Positions 1-11,535 of a stretch of 64,000 nt of DNA are shown in pieces (positions within the stretch are counted from its first letter, which is position 1; each line of letters begins with the position of its first letter). The translations under genes and the position numbers were made by a program. The notes under the pieces were generated by a model. The model did no database searches, was not told the DNA's origin, and worked only from the letters and a program-made list of their open reading frames with translations. The stretch comes from Hysterium pulicare CBS 123377. Taxonomy: Eukaryota; Ascomycota; Dothideomycetes; Hysteriales; Hysteriaceae. The stretch is from positions 124,001 through 188,000 of the forward strand of contig AJFK01000026.1 of assembly GCA_000467715.1 (NCBI GenBank), written 5' to 3'.

Positions 1-365
1 TGAAGTTATTTCTAACTAAGCACAATGCATCTGTCCTTGCCCCTGCTCTGCAACATATTGCGATGGGGCCTCACGCCTTCCGCAGGGTTTGCTTACATGA
101 ATAAAGGCAGACCACGAAAAGAACCAACTTCAAAGACGCCGGCAATCGAAACAAGGAAACATACCCTTGATAACATAACCCTCGTGAAAGGGTACACGAA
201 ATTGAAGGCCTAGAAAGCATCTTGAGACATCGCCCTACAAATGGAGAAAACTCCTTCGATGCGTCGGACCAAATCATAGTGAAAGCCTCGATTTTCCGCA
301 GATTGAAGAGAACATTCCTGCATATATGAACCAGAGACATCCGAACACCGATAGATCGCGTTGCT
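1..365. other. Left edge, no gene supported
   Basis: This lies downstream of the coiled-coil gene that ends at 366 on the minus strand, so it probably holds that gene's 3' untranslated region. Short open frames on both strands show no domain, no low-complexity pattern and no splice support. I see nothing else here. Confidence 0.5.
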
Positions 366-2022
366 TCAATCCTTCTGTTTCTTTGGTTCCGACGTCGTTA
401 TGAAGTTATCGTATGCGCTGAAGAATTCTTCTGTCTTCTTCGCAAGTCGGTCCTTTGCTTCATCGACTTCTTTCTGCTTTGCGTCGCGTCTCTGAAGTTC
501 AGCCTTGAGGTCTGACACCTGCTGTTCGAGGCTCGAGATATTCTGTATGCTGCGTCTCTGAAAATCAGCCCTGCGGTCGTCCAGCGCTCTTTCAAGGAGC
601 CCTTTAAGGCCCAACGTATCCTTTTTGAGTTTCGAATTTTCTTTTTCGAGTTCTGCCTTATCCTTCTCGAGAGCCGCCTTACCCTCCTCGAGAGCTGACT
701 TGTCCTTTCTGAGTTGTTCGTTTTCGTCGACAAGATTCGAGCTCGTTTGGAACCGTTCTAGCTGAGCAGCTAGGGCTATCTTCTCACTTTCCCGATCCTT
801 CTTTTCACTTTCCAGTTGCTTCATTCTGGACTCAAGCTCCTTTTTGGTCTCCTTTTTGCCGATTACTTTGGCGCCTCCGGACTGAGGAACTTGTTTAGGC
901 ATGTTTTCCATGCTTTGATCATAAGACGGAGGAGGGGTATCTTGAGCTACGCCGACGAAGAGCGACGTTTCTTTCGGTGAATTGAAAATGGAATCACACT
1001 GGGAATCGAATGACTTCTGAGGGTTCTGCGGTGATTGTAACGGTGTGCCAACACTGATTGGTTTAATCGAACCGCTGTCGGGAGTTGCGAGACTCCGGGA
1101 CTTCTCGAACACGGAAGTGCTACACAAGAGTATGTTAGTAAACGGCTTGTAGACGTAGATTGAATGGTTATTATAGCCTATGATCATGGTTTGCTCTGAT
1201 GTTTGCACATAGGTCTAGAATATTCCAACCAATTTGTCTACAATCAAGCAAGATTGTGGATGTAGGGCGTCACACTTACATATTTGTCTTCTCATCCTCT
1301 TCACTGCTAGATAAAGTTATAGATATTGGCCGTTGACGTTTCCGAGGAGGGGAGTTAGTTGGACTCGCGGTTTCGGTTTTGGACCAGCTCTGAGATTCAG
1401 ATGGAGCCCATTCGGATGTTGACGACTCGTCCTGCGCGTGAATCTTTGAGGCCTGATCCGAAGAATCTTGGGGCATATCATTCTTCTTTGGAGACTCATC
1501 CTGCGCCTGAATATCTGGAACTTGATCCAAGGGACCTAGGAGCATATTACCAAACACTCCATTCCTATTCTTCTTCATGTCTTCATATGCGTGTCTTATC
1601 ACTCTGAAAGCCGCTTCGTAAGGGTAGACCGGCCACATACTATAAGTCTGAAAGTGGGGGAGTATCTGGGACTCCTTCACAATCGCAATCATGGCATCAA
1701 TCCAGAGGAGGGAATACCCTTTTTCAATATCGTTGGTAATGATATGGCCTCTGGCTTTGTCGTCTGCTGCTGGGGAGAATTTCTTTTCGAGAAAATCCAA
1801 CTCCCTTGGGCTCAGATCTTCGTGCATTTGTGCAAAGTGTTCTGGGTCTAAATAGCAAGACTGTGTCCAGGAATGGAGCGGACCGAGGCATTGATTGGTG
1901 ACCCAGGCTTGTATCTCAGTGTTTGCCAGGTCTGGCTTTCCCCAATTATTCCATATTTCGTCCATTTTGGCACGACGGGCACCGACTCGTCCTCGCTTGT
2001 GCCCAGTTGAAGTAGGTGCCAT
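366..2022 (-). CDS. Hypothetical coiled-coil protein, two exons
   Basis: Two open frames join into one gene. Exons on the minus strand are 2022-1280 and 1119-366. The intron (1279-1120) has donor GTAAGT and acceptor TTACTAACATACTCTTGTGTAG with a clear CTAAC branch site. The join keeps frame (…DEKTN-ITSVFEK…) and gives 498 aa. The start at 2022 (MAPTSTGHKRG) is the first ATG; the frame is open further upstream but only with non-ATG codons. The N-terminal half is globular, with a W-rich stretch near residues 20-60. The middle is Ser/Pro/Asp-rich with a basic PPRKRQRP stretch that could be a nuclear localisation signal. Residues from about 330 onward are a Lys/Glu-rich heptad coiled coil. I do not recognise a named family. 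It could be a nuclear or scaffold protein, but function is unknown. Confidence 0.7.
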
Positions 2023-2554
2023 GTTGAAGTCGGTGGATTGCGGCTGCTGAATTAGCGGTGTGGGTGGAATTGAGTCGGTGGGACAATGTTTTGAAACCAA
2101 GGGATGGGGGTTGATATAGAAAACGAAACGGGGTGATTCGGTGTTACGGACGGCCCGGCTGGAGACGTTTTGCAACCTGCTCATCTCTTTCACTGCCGCA
2201 TTGTTTATGGTGATAAGTGAAGTAATAGCTTCTTCTATCAAAAGTGAACGGCATACCTTGAGATAAAATGCGCAGATTTTCTCTGCCTAGGTCGTGTCGA
2301 TAAGTATGTGTACGTCGGATGATTACGCGGATATACTAAGCGGTGATGGTGTAAGTGGGTGTGAGGTGGAGGAAGAATCCTCGCCTGCCAATTCTGGAAT
2401 TGAGGAAAGAGCGTTTGACGATGTCAGCACCACCCACCTAACTGCGTCTAAGGTACAGAACCGAGACTGAAAATCCCCATCACCCAATTTCATCTTTTCA
2501 ACGAGAAGTCCTACAGGTGATTGCTACAAGGTACTGTTTCTGCTGTTCGAGAAC
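2023..2554. other. Spacer between the coiled-coil gene and AAH1
   Basis: Both flanking genes are on the minus strand, so this stretch should hold the promoter and leader of the coiled-coil gene and the 3' end of adenine deaminase. No extra gene and no clear repeat are visible. Confidence 0.45.
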
Positions 2555-3674
2555 TTAGACACCGGATCGCTTTTCCTGTAATACAGTCTCAAGCGTTGCC
2601 AACATCTCCTTCTTTCTCTCTGCTCCGCACCAGCTCCCCTCAATGCCAGCTTTGCAAATGCGAGCCCAGTCCTCAATCCCCAAGTCAAACGCTTCTTGCA
2701 CAGCACAATAATTATCCAGGATGTATCCACCGAAATACGCTGGATCATCACTATTGATGCTGAAATTCACGCCCGCATCGAGAAACTTCCGAATCGGGAC
2801 TTCCCCCACGGAACCAACACATCTTAGGACAACGTTGCTCAAAGGACACACTGTCAAGAGGGTACCTTGCTCAGCAACCCTTTTCATGAGAGCATCATCC
2901 TGGGCGAGTCGAATTCCATGATCAATCCGGTCAACTTTCAGATCGTCGAGTGCGCTTGTAATGAAGCTGGCAGGCCCTTCTTCTCCAGCATGGGCCGTAC
3001 GACGAAGGCCTTGCTTCCCAGCCTGTTTGTATATTTCCGTAAATAAGTGAGGCGGGAAGTCAAGCTCGCTTGAATCCAAGCCGATTCCTCTGATAGCACC
3101 AGTAGCATAGCTTGCTTGGACGTCCTTGTGCTGAAAAGTGGCTAAGCAATCCGGTACCGGGAGGTGTCGCAGGAAACATGTGATCAGTTCCGTCGTTATT
3201 CCAAGTTTACTCTCGGCACGTTTGCACGCTGCGCTGAAGCCCGAGAGCACCGTCTTGTACGATATCCCACGACTCATGTGCGCTTGTGGGTCGAAGAAGA
3301 CCTCAGCATGATGCACACCGTCAGAAGAGGCATGTTGGAAATAGTCCCAGGCCAGTGCTTCGAAATCAGCCTCATGTACTAATACTGACATGCCGATGTA
3401 GTAATATTGGAGGAAATCATCAAGAGATGTGAATCTGTGCCGAGAATCAATGGGGAGCAATCGACTAGTTGGATGAAGTTGCGAGATCTTACCGCTGATA
3501 TCGAGCTAAGAGCGACTCGTGAGATCTGAAGGAATCATCGTCTTGAGGTAAAGTGATCCCATTCCGACTCGCAAGCTGAAAGAGAAGAGACGGGGTTAAG
3601 GCACCTTCAAGATGGACATGATGTTCGCATTTCGGAAGCCTTTTCAAAAAGCCGTGGAGTGGACCTTTACACAT
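2555..3674 (-). CDS. AAH1: Adenine deaminase
   Basis: Hydrolytic deamination of adenine to hypoxanthine and ammonia in purine salvage (EC 3.5.4.2), expected in cytosol and nucleus. Exons are 3674-3493 and 3434-2555. The 58-nt intron (3492-3435, GTAAGA…CACAG) restores ARYQ-RFTSLDDF. The product is 353 aa, the usual size for fungal Aah1. Adenosine-deaminase-family metal motifs are all present: HVH in EHHVHLEGA (residues 18-25), HAGEEG in the middle, RIDHG, and SINSDDPAYFGG near the C-terminus. The segment FLQYYYIGMSVLVHEADFE resembles the adenine-deaminase branch rather than true adenosine deaminase. The start at 3674 (MCKGPLHGFL) was chosen because the conserved LPKCEHHVHLEG begins just after it; the open frame continues upstream but looks non-coding. 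Confidence 0.9.
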
Positions 3675-6600
3675 TTGGGAAGAGATTGATAAAGCGAGAT
3701 AACTGAACCTGGACAAAATAACGTTTATCTTGGAGCTAGCGATTCTGCGAAGAACGACGGCAGCTTTCACCCTTGTCAAACGCAATTTGTGTCCACGTGA
3801 GGATTATCTATCAGGTGCCTATTTCAGAGCTGACTTATTTAACGCAGCAGACAAAATTGCTGACGGGTTTTTCTGCAGAGCCGCAAACTGAGGCAGAGTG
3901 GAGTTTGATGGAGCTTGGGCCATGGATTCTCCTGACGTATCGAAGAATTCTTCACGGTCCGCGCCGCCATCCGAAGCAAAGCCGCTATTGGCCGCTTCCG
4001 GCTTCAATGTCTACTCTTTGATTTGGAATTCATGGATATGTCGGAGGACGATAAACAGAGTCGCTTTTACCAAGGCGATACTTTATACGACTTCGACTGC
4101 ATTTAAACAAAGGCAGCAAGGGAAAGATTGCGTTAAGAACCAGGATCAGATCCGACCGAACGGGAAGCCGAACTCCGTCACGTGCGTATCCCAATCGGGA
4201 AGGTCAGTACTGCTCAGATCTGATAATACGTTGACTCCACTTTGGAGATGATGTTTCCCACTAGCCATGTATGCGTATGCTTGTTGTTACGCAATGCTAA
4301 AGGTCAAATGCCATGTTCGGGCTCAGCGGAGGTCTTTACTCGTCTGGTATGAATCGCAATGCTGCAAGTAAAACCTCTAACCCTCTCCTCGAGCAAGGGT
4401 CGATGATGGACGCTGTTCGCTCCACGTGGGCGGGACTTCTAGAATGATACATCAACGTTAGAAAGCGAGAGATTTCCGGCCTGTGGGTCATTGATCGACG
4501 TTCATTTCAAACCTTAACCGCCTCACCAGCAAGACCATCACGCAAAATCCTACTGGCAGAGACAATTTGATATTATCCTGGAAAGTTCCGCCATGGGATT
4601 CTTATCATTACATGAGCAAAATGCAGCAGCCGGGTGAGGATCAGCAAGGAAGGCTGCGAGTCTTATCGTTCTCCTGCGTCAAATCTTCAATTGCATGTTG
4701 ATTTTTGCCCCAATCGGTATCTTCCCATCCACCGAACACGATTAACAATTCCTCCGTGGCTCAAAAGAGGATGCGCATTTGCCACAGTTGTCTAACTGTC
4801 TGCGACTGCAGTGCGCATGCTTAGCTTTTGGCGGAGGAATTCTCGCATGCTTTGACGTGTACTACTGCTGCTGTACCCACTACGGAGCACTTACCGGTGC
4901 GTACTTGGCGAAAGTGCGCGCCGAAGACAGCGGCGGTAATCAATCAAATAATCCCTAGGGCGATCTCGGAACAGCATGCAGCCAACTAGAGCAGGCGGCG
5001 GATTCGGGCGGAGGTTCCCGAGCGGATGGCGTACTTGGGTGAAAAGATTTGAGAAACAAGGGGCAGCGCAGATCAAGATCGTCCTCGAGAAAGGCTGGTT
5101 TTGGTAGTTGAATGTCATCTGGAAGCCCTCATAAAGTGCCGAGTGCGGTTACTGCGGTGGGTGAGGAGGTTCTTGCATCCTGAAACAGGCCGCCAAAAGA
5201 TTTGCAGGGACGAGATCTGCATCAAAGCACCTCGTCACTCGAAAGTCTAGACAATTCGGCAGTTCGACGACATTTCCCACTTAACGCTTCGGCAGCGCAA
5301 TGGCGGAGCGTCGGACACCTCTCCTGCCATGCGGCTGAATAGAGAGCATTTCGAGGTTTTGGAGGATGCCAATGCGAGTCTGGCCCGTTCGATTGGAACG
5401 CTAGAAGAAGTGCGAAAAGAGCTTTTCTTGTTGCATCCATGGGCCACGGAAACACAGAAGCCCATGGCACGCACAGACAACGTGGGATGGGAGAAAGGCC
5501 GGCTGCACACGGTGGGGAAAAACGTGGCAGTCTAGTCTAAAACACCGCCGATGACATGGCTGGCTGATGCTCGTCCATACAGTACTAATTCTCGACCGCC
5601 TTGTCTCAGTCCCTCTGCCGAGTCGGCTTACCGTCTTCTTTGCTTCCCCGGTTCATCAAATCGGAGGTTTGAGAAGGGATGTGATTTTCTCCTAATCCTT
5701 TGCTCACCCTCCTGTCGCGCCCTGCTGTACCCCTTGTGCGCAGTAGCTTTGCTGCACCGTAAATTCACGACGCTTATGCACACTAGCCGTCTTGTTCAAT
5801 GACGGTGGATGGTTGACCCCCCGGCTGTGTCTCGTCCGTGCTGCGGAGATGTTGCTCCTCGGGACTCATCCAGCCCTATCGCGCTCGAAGTCGGCGACAT
5901 GGCATGGCTGTCCACAGGCTGCCAAACACCCAAGGAACGCCCCCCGAAGACCCCTGGGAAATCTCTTTCCGGCCCATAGGCCGGCTCAGGGATAGACGCA
6001 GGGATAGACGAGGCGGGAGGTGTTCATCACTTGCTTGTGGCCCCCGTCACCTGCCAGCCACATGCCGCAGCTCTGCATGTGGCAGAGGTCGACTCCGTCG
6101 TTCCGTCGTTTTGGACAACAGCATTTGGAAAACCCGGCTCACTTGGTGTGGTCGAGCTCCGCTTCTGGAAATCTGGATCGTCAAGGTCAAACCTCCTGTT
6201 ATTGCTGAAACTTGCCTCCCGGATTCTCAGCCGAGCCTTGGGTCATAGCTAGATATTTGTATTCATGCCTCGTGGCTGTCGTGCATATGAGGCCAGTGCG
6301 CACGCACCTCACGAGGATTATTGGGCCTCGACGGGAGCACGAGATGCTGTCCGACGTTGTTAATCAACATGCTGCCGACCGTTGATTGATGGCGGCAAAA
6401 CACTTTGCTGGTGAGTCTTGTTCGGTATGTGGCGCCGCACGCCACAGCTTCCCGAAGTGACCTAGAACAAGACAATGGACTTGTTGGGAGAAAGAATTGT
6501 TTACTTTGAATAGGCCCGAATTTCTGGAACAGCTCCAACTGACCGTCGGTAACGTCCTGTAACCGAAGTGCTGCGTTATATGGTGCATCTATCCCTCTTT

Positions 6601-7381
6601 CGGCTCTACCACGCCTTTAGATACTGCTGCCAAATCTGTGGCTCCGTCCGGGCCTAACCAGTGCTCTGAAGTCGTGGAAATAACCTCACCACCATCAGGG
6701 ACCTGGGCTGATCAGCAGGAGCAACGTCACCCGTCTTTGGAGTCAGTTCCTCGTGGGACTCCTGTCTGTCGGGGCGGCAGCGATCTATTGTCTGTTTCGT
6801 GATAGGTGAGCAAAGTCTTCTTCCGCCATTTCTCGTCGTCACACCCCTGCGCTGCATTCCTTAACACAAGCCTCTGCATCTAACCATTTGCCTCCCGAGT
6901 ACAGCTACCCAAGCCTTCTAAGACCTGATTTGCCCACTTCGTTCTGTCTCCGGCGCTTGTCACAACTGATTCCTTCTCACTCTTTCTGAGCCTCAGCTTG
7001 CATGCTCATCTAACAAACCAAAGTCAAAACGAAGAATTCGCAGGCGTTGGATAGTCCTTGCGGTTAAGTCGGTTCACGGCCTTCGGTACAAAGACCAGGG
7101 TCTTCGCGCCTCGCGCCAGAGGCAAGCTTCTTTCAGCCCGCCGGGCTTCGGTTGCTTGTAAGCCTCGTCTGCACGATCACATCCTCCCGCAACTCGAAAC
7201 TAGCCAAGGGAGAATGATGGGCTAAAACGGCTCCGTTACCATTGGCCAAAGGCTCCCCAGCAGCGGTAACTTCCCACCGCAACCTGGGCGACCTTCGGTT
7301 GTTGCCGAGAAGACGTCCTATATACCCCACAGTCTCTTTATTCCACTCGAGATAAGTCGTACGTCTTGCCTCGCAACTGTC
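3675..7381. other. 3.7-kb gene-free region ahead of the Zn2Cys6 regulator
   Basis: No open frame here has a recognisable domain, and the candidates overlap one another on both strands. The left part is the AAH1 promoter. The right part (about 6.85-7.38 kb) is pyrimidine-rich on the plus strand, as fungal promoters and leaders often are, and should serve the regulator starting at 7382. One ATCTGATAA sequence occurs at 4218-4226. A non-coding RNA or long leader is possible but not shown by sequence alone. Confidence 0.5.
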
Positions 7382-10300
7382 ATGGACCTCCCCATCCCAA
7401 GTCCGTATCCACGCCAGTCAGATCAACATCCGGCCGGTATTCATACATCACCCTCATCGTCTACCAATGCCTCACCACAGACTACAATTCCACCTCCTAG
7501 CCATGCATTCGCGATGGGACCAGGGCGTACCACTTTGGCTACTCCTTTGCATCAGCACCAGCTAGGACCACGCTCTCCGGGAGGCTATAATGCCCCTTCA
7601 TACGGCCAGTCATATGGACCTGCGTCAGTATCGCCGAGCACCGCGTCCGGAAGTTTGCAAGATTCCCAATCCAACGAGCCGGGGCTGTCAGCAGCGGGAA
7701 TCTCGCCAACTCAGATATCCTCATCAACTCTGAATGCCCAAAAGAGGGCTTATCGTCAGAGGAGGAAAGATCCAAGTTGTGATGCCTGTAGAGAGCGTAA
7801 AGTCAAGGTGAGTTGCATACTCTTTACTTCACCAGCCCATTGTCAACCCAAGCGATGCAAGGAGTGAAGCATTGGTGCAAAAAGAGCGAGTAGGTGTTAG
7901 CATGGACTTGCTTTGCACTATTGCCATCTCTCGGGATGTGATACTCCTCGGCTTGAGTCTGTGCCAGAAAGTTGTGCGAAAGAGTAGGATGGTTTGGCCA
8001 AAGCCTGGGTTTCTCGACTCTAGGGCTGGCTTCGGTTGGTGAATAAATCAACTGGATCCCGATGAAGAGAACTCTGGGGCGCTTGTTGCTAGGCATTTGT
8101 GGCTATCTCTCGTCTGTTCTTGCGAAATATCGCACTATGATGGTCAACGAGCTGACGACCTTTTTCAGTGCGATGCAACTGAGACATCTCCATGTTCCGA
8201 GTGCTCAAGCCGTAGCCATAAATGCCAGTTCACGAAAGAAACCAACCGTCGCATGTCATCCATCAAGTAAGTTCCCTGAAAGCCCTAGGCATATTCGTCT
8301 TTATACAGAAGTTACTAACCATTTGGAAAGACAAGTGCAGGATCTTCAAAACCAATTAGCTGAGGCGAAACATGACAACAATCGTCTACGATCCATGTTA
8401 CAAAAGGAAGGCTCTGTGACGGATGTTGATCGTCGGTCAATGGAATCGCCATTGTTCAAGCCCCCAGAATCCGTGCGGAACATGGGGCGAAAGGGCAAGC
8501 CCCCAATCATGAACAATTTTGATCACGTCCGTCGAAATATACGTACGCAAGGCCGAAATCTCTTCACAGCTCCTCCTTTGTATCGTCAAGGTACTTCGCA
8601 AACTACGACGATTTCAGCAAGGCCAGAATTACCTCCGAGGGATGTCGTGGACCGTTTACTACGACAGTATGTCGATTCAATGCACAAATCATTTCCAGTA
8701 ATACATTGGCCGAGCTTTGTTCGTGAAGTGGACCAACTGTACGCTACAAGGACATTTCAAAGCATGCCCTCAGCATGGGAAGCCCTTTTCTTCTCTGTTC
8801 TGGCCTGCGGGACTCTACAGACCTTGGACGCATCGCCAAACTCCCCGAGAGCCGACGTAGAAGGGATGATGTACTTGGACGTTGCTAGCTACATGTCACG
8901 ACCGTGGCCGGAAGAACTGACGCTTAACCATGCCAAAGCATCTTTGCTAATCAGCGTATTTGCGACTGAAAACAATAGAAAGTCCATAGGCTGGATTTGG
9001 TTGGGCACTGCTGTCAAGATAGCCCAAGATCTCGGACTACATCAAGAAACAGGACCTTGGCCTGTTATTGAAGGGGAAATTCGAAGAAGGTTATGGTGGG
9101 CAATCTTTGCATGGGACAGGTGGGCTACAACAACTACATCACCTCGAGATCCGTACGTTGCTGACATTGCTGCCCAACAGGATACTATCTCTTGAATCAG
9201 GTCGACCTATGTTAATCGAAGATGATGATTGCGATACCGCAGAACCCTCACCAGTAGACGATCGCTACATTCAACAGCAAGGGATTACAAGAACGCCAAC
9301 GACTTACGCCCCATACACCGGCTTACCGTCTCTCATACCCGTTCTACGATTTGTTTCTCCCCTGAAAAAGACACTCAAATCCTCTAGCATTACACCCCAT
9401 ATTCTTCAGAGCTATGATGAATACTTCCGCCAATTCCCGGAAACCTACCAGGCGGTCACGGACACGTATCTTGAGCCCGATTTACTGCCTTCCGTCATTA
9501 CATTACAAGTAGCACGCTTTCATCTCTATCGACAAAACCTTTCGCCAACATGCCGGCCCCCAGACCGAGTGGACGCGCTTAGGCGCTGTACCGCAGTAGC
9601 CCACGACACCGCGAAGCTCATTCTTCGCAGCATGCAGATGCCGCCAGTGCAGCCAGAGCCATCCGAGCGTACTGCCGACTCTTTCGGCAACAGCTGGCAA
9701 GCACGCGCTGTACGGACTGCCTCGAACCTGCTCTGCACGCATCTGTGGCGATGTATGTTGATGCTCTGCTTCCGTGCCGAATACCATGCCGCATTAACCT
9801 GTCTCCGTCTCTCCTCTGCCATTGGCGACCTTCGAAAAGTAAATCTGGCATGCGGCAGGAACCTAACTTTCTTCCTCGAACGCCTCACAGATCGCGTTAT
9901 GCCCGGTAACGGAGCGCCCCCTCAGCAACTGGAACAAGACGAAGAAATGCTAGCTTACGTTAGCGGCGACCTCCAATCCGATCTAGAAAGGTCGTGGGTA
10001 TGGGCAGGCAGCGAAGTTGGGCTGAATATAAACCACGGCGAAAGCCCTACCGGCAGCTCCAATCATCACGGGAACGAATCCCCGTTCGAGAGCGGAACGC
10101 ACCTTGCGCTTCGACCGAGCAGCACCGCCACATCCGCATCCGAGTCCAGAGACGGCAGGGAATGGGGCGGATGGGAGCGTGTCGAGAGTCTGATCCGCCA
10201 TCTTATGGAGGACCAGCGCTCGAGACTCATTTCGCTTCACGGTCCTCCTCAGTCGCAACTGCCACAACCCAGGGCTCCGACGCCGCAGTCGCAGGGCCAG

Positions 10301-10495
10301 CTTCAACATCAGCCTCCTCCTCATTCTCCTTACTATCATCGGACGTCTCATAATCCGGATAAGAGAGTGCAATTGGCACCGAATTCAACGTCATCTCATT
10401 CTCCCTCCACATCACAGGGACCGTCGTCGGCGCCGAATGGAATGGGACCGGGGACTGCGAGTTCGTCTCGAATTAGCATTGCCAACATAATCTGA
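7382..10495 (+). CDS. Zn(II)2Cys6 transcription factor with fungal_trans domain
   Basis: Four exons: 7382-7807, 8169-8266, 8331-9119, 9181-10495 (875 aa). Introns use GTGAGT…TTTTTCAG, GTAAGT…GTTACTAAC…AAAG and GTGGGC…CAACAG. The binuclear zinc cluster is split by intron 1: [10 protein letters not shown] in exon 1, then [19 protein letters not shown] in exon 2, giving the spacing C-x2-C-x6-C-x7-C-x2-C-x6-C. A short coiled coil follows ([14 protein letters not shown]), as in dimeric zinc-cluster proteins. Exon 3 carries the middle homology region ([21 protein letters not shown] to [13 protein letters not shown]). The C-terminus is Ser/Pro/Gln/His-rich and disordered, plausible for activation. 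The N-terminal 120 residues are also Pro/Ser/Gln-rich. The target pathway cannot be told from the sequence, and no neighbouring pathway stands out. The only real alternative is a different intron 1 acceptor. Confidence 0.85.
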
Positions 10496-11535
10496 GAAGG
10501 AATAGGGATGCGCACACTCCAAGCAATCTCTTGGCTCTGCTCTCATCATGACGAAAGCCCGCCCAGGCATCTGACCGTCATTGCCGCACTCTTCGCGCCC
10601 TGGAGCTCCACTCCACGACATCAGCTGTGCATTTCACCGTCTTCCCGTGGCACTCGAAACGCGTAGTAGACGTTGGACCCCAGAGCCCAACATGCCCGCC
10701 ACCAAATATTCTTGTCGTCCCTCCCTCATCGCAAATATCTGCCATACGGTCCAAGCAAAAGGAGCGCATGTGGGCGTCGTGTCCGGACCTAACTCCCACG
10801 CTTCGAATAGCATTCATCGCATCTCTATGGTTTTCGATCCAATGAAGAGACGCGCAAACCCTTTGCATTCCTCCCCTCGACGCCGCCATGGACTTGGCTT
10901 GCATTTGCATGGTTGTTGCAGTATTCTTCGTACCTTGTTACCTTCTTGAGATGTGGAAGACTGCATGTGGGGCTCTTGAGATTGTACACTTGATCAGGGA
11001 AGGGAAGGAGAAGAGGGGAATCGTAGAGTCAGTTGCAGGAGGAGGAATTTGTAATCTGTATCAGTACTTTGTATGTAAAATGGGAATCCGGGACTAGCGG
11101 TGCATTCAAGCGGAGCGTATAGGATGATAATTTTTTTTATTGAGAATTCACTTGCATTTAAACCCAATTTATTCCGAGGCCGTTACGAGGCTATCCGGGT
11201 GATTAAATGATACTAAAGTTCCAGGTGGATGTGAGACGCAAATGCTCTTTTATTTGGGGGGTTCATGAGGTCAGTTCTTTTTGCTCATCATATCCAATTC
11301 GTATGTTATTTTTCTACAGTCTCTCATCATTTTGTCATTATCTTATACAAAAGAAGGGATCCATCCATCCGTTCATCAAACGTCACTAATCAGATCCATT
11401 TCAAGATCCAAAGCCCAACCGAACCTGCCGGCAGGCTTGCTTCCGACCCACCCCACAGATCTCCGATGATCGAGAGAGTGTGATAACCCGACGCATCTGA
11501 AAGTACCGCAGCGACGGGAGGAGCGTGCAACCCAC
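10496..11535. other. Convergent spacer between the regulator and glutamate decarboxylase
   Basis: The two genes face each other, so both 3' untranslated regions lie here. A T-rich run near 11,130 and A/T-rich sequence at 11,130-11,390 fit 3' end formation. Small open frames at 10.58-10.95 kb overlap on both strands and have no domain. Nothing else is visible. Confidence 0.45.

Noticed and set aside
3898-4251. 117-codon plus-strand open frame
   Set aside because: No domain or splice signals; overlapped by frames on both strands; likely chance in the AAH1/regulator spacer.
5792-6252. Several overlapping plus-strand frames rich in Arg/Pro
   Set aside because: Mutually overlapping in all frames, no protein-like pattern, no conserved motif.
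9503-9888. Long minus-strand frames inside the regulator gene
   Set aside because: Antisense shadows of exon 4; no independent coding signal.
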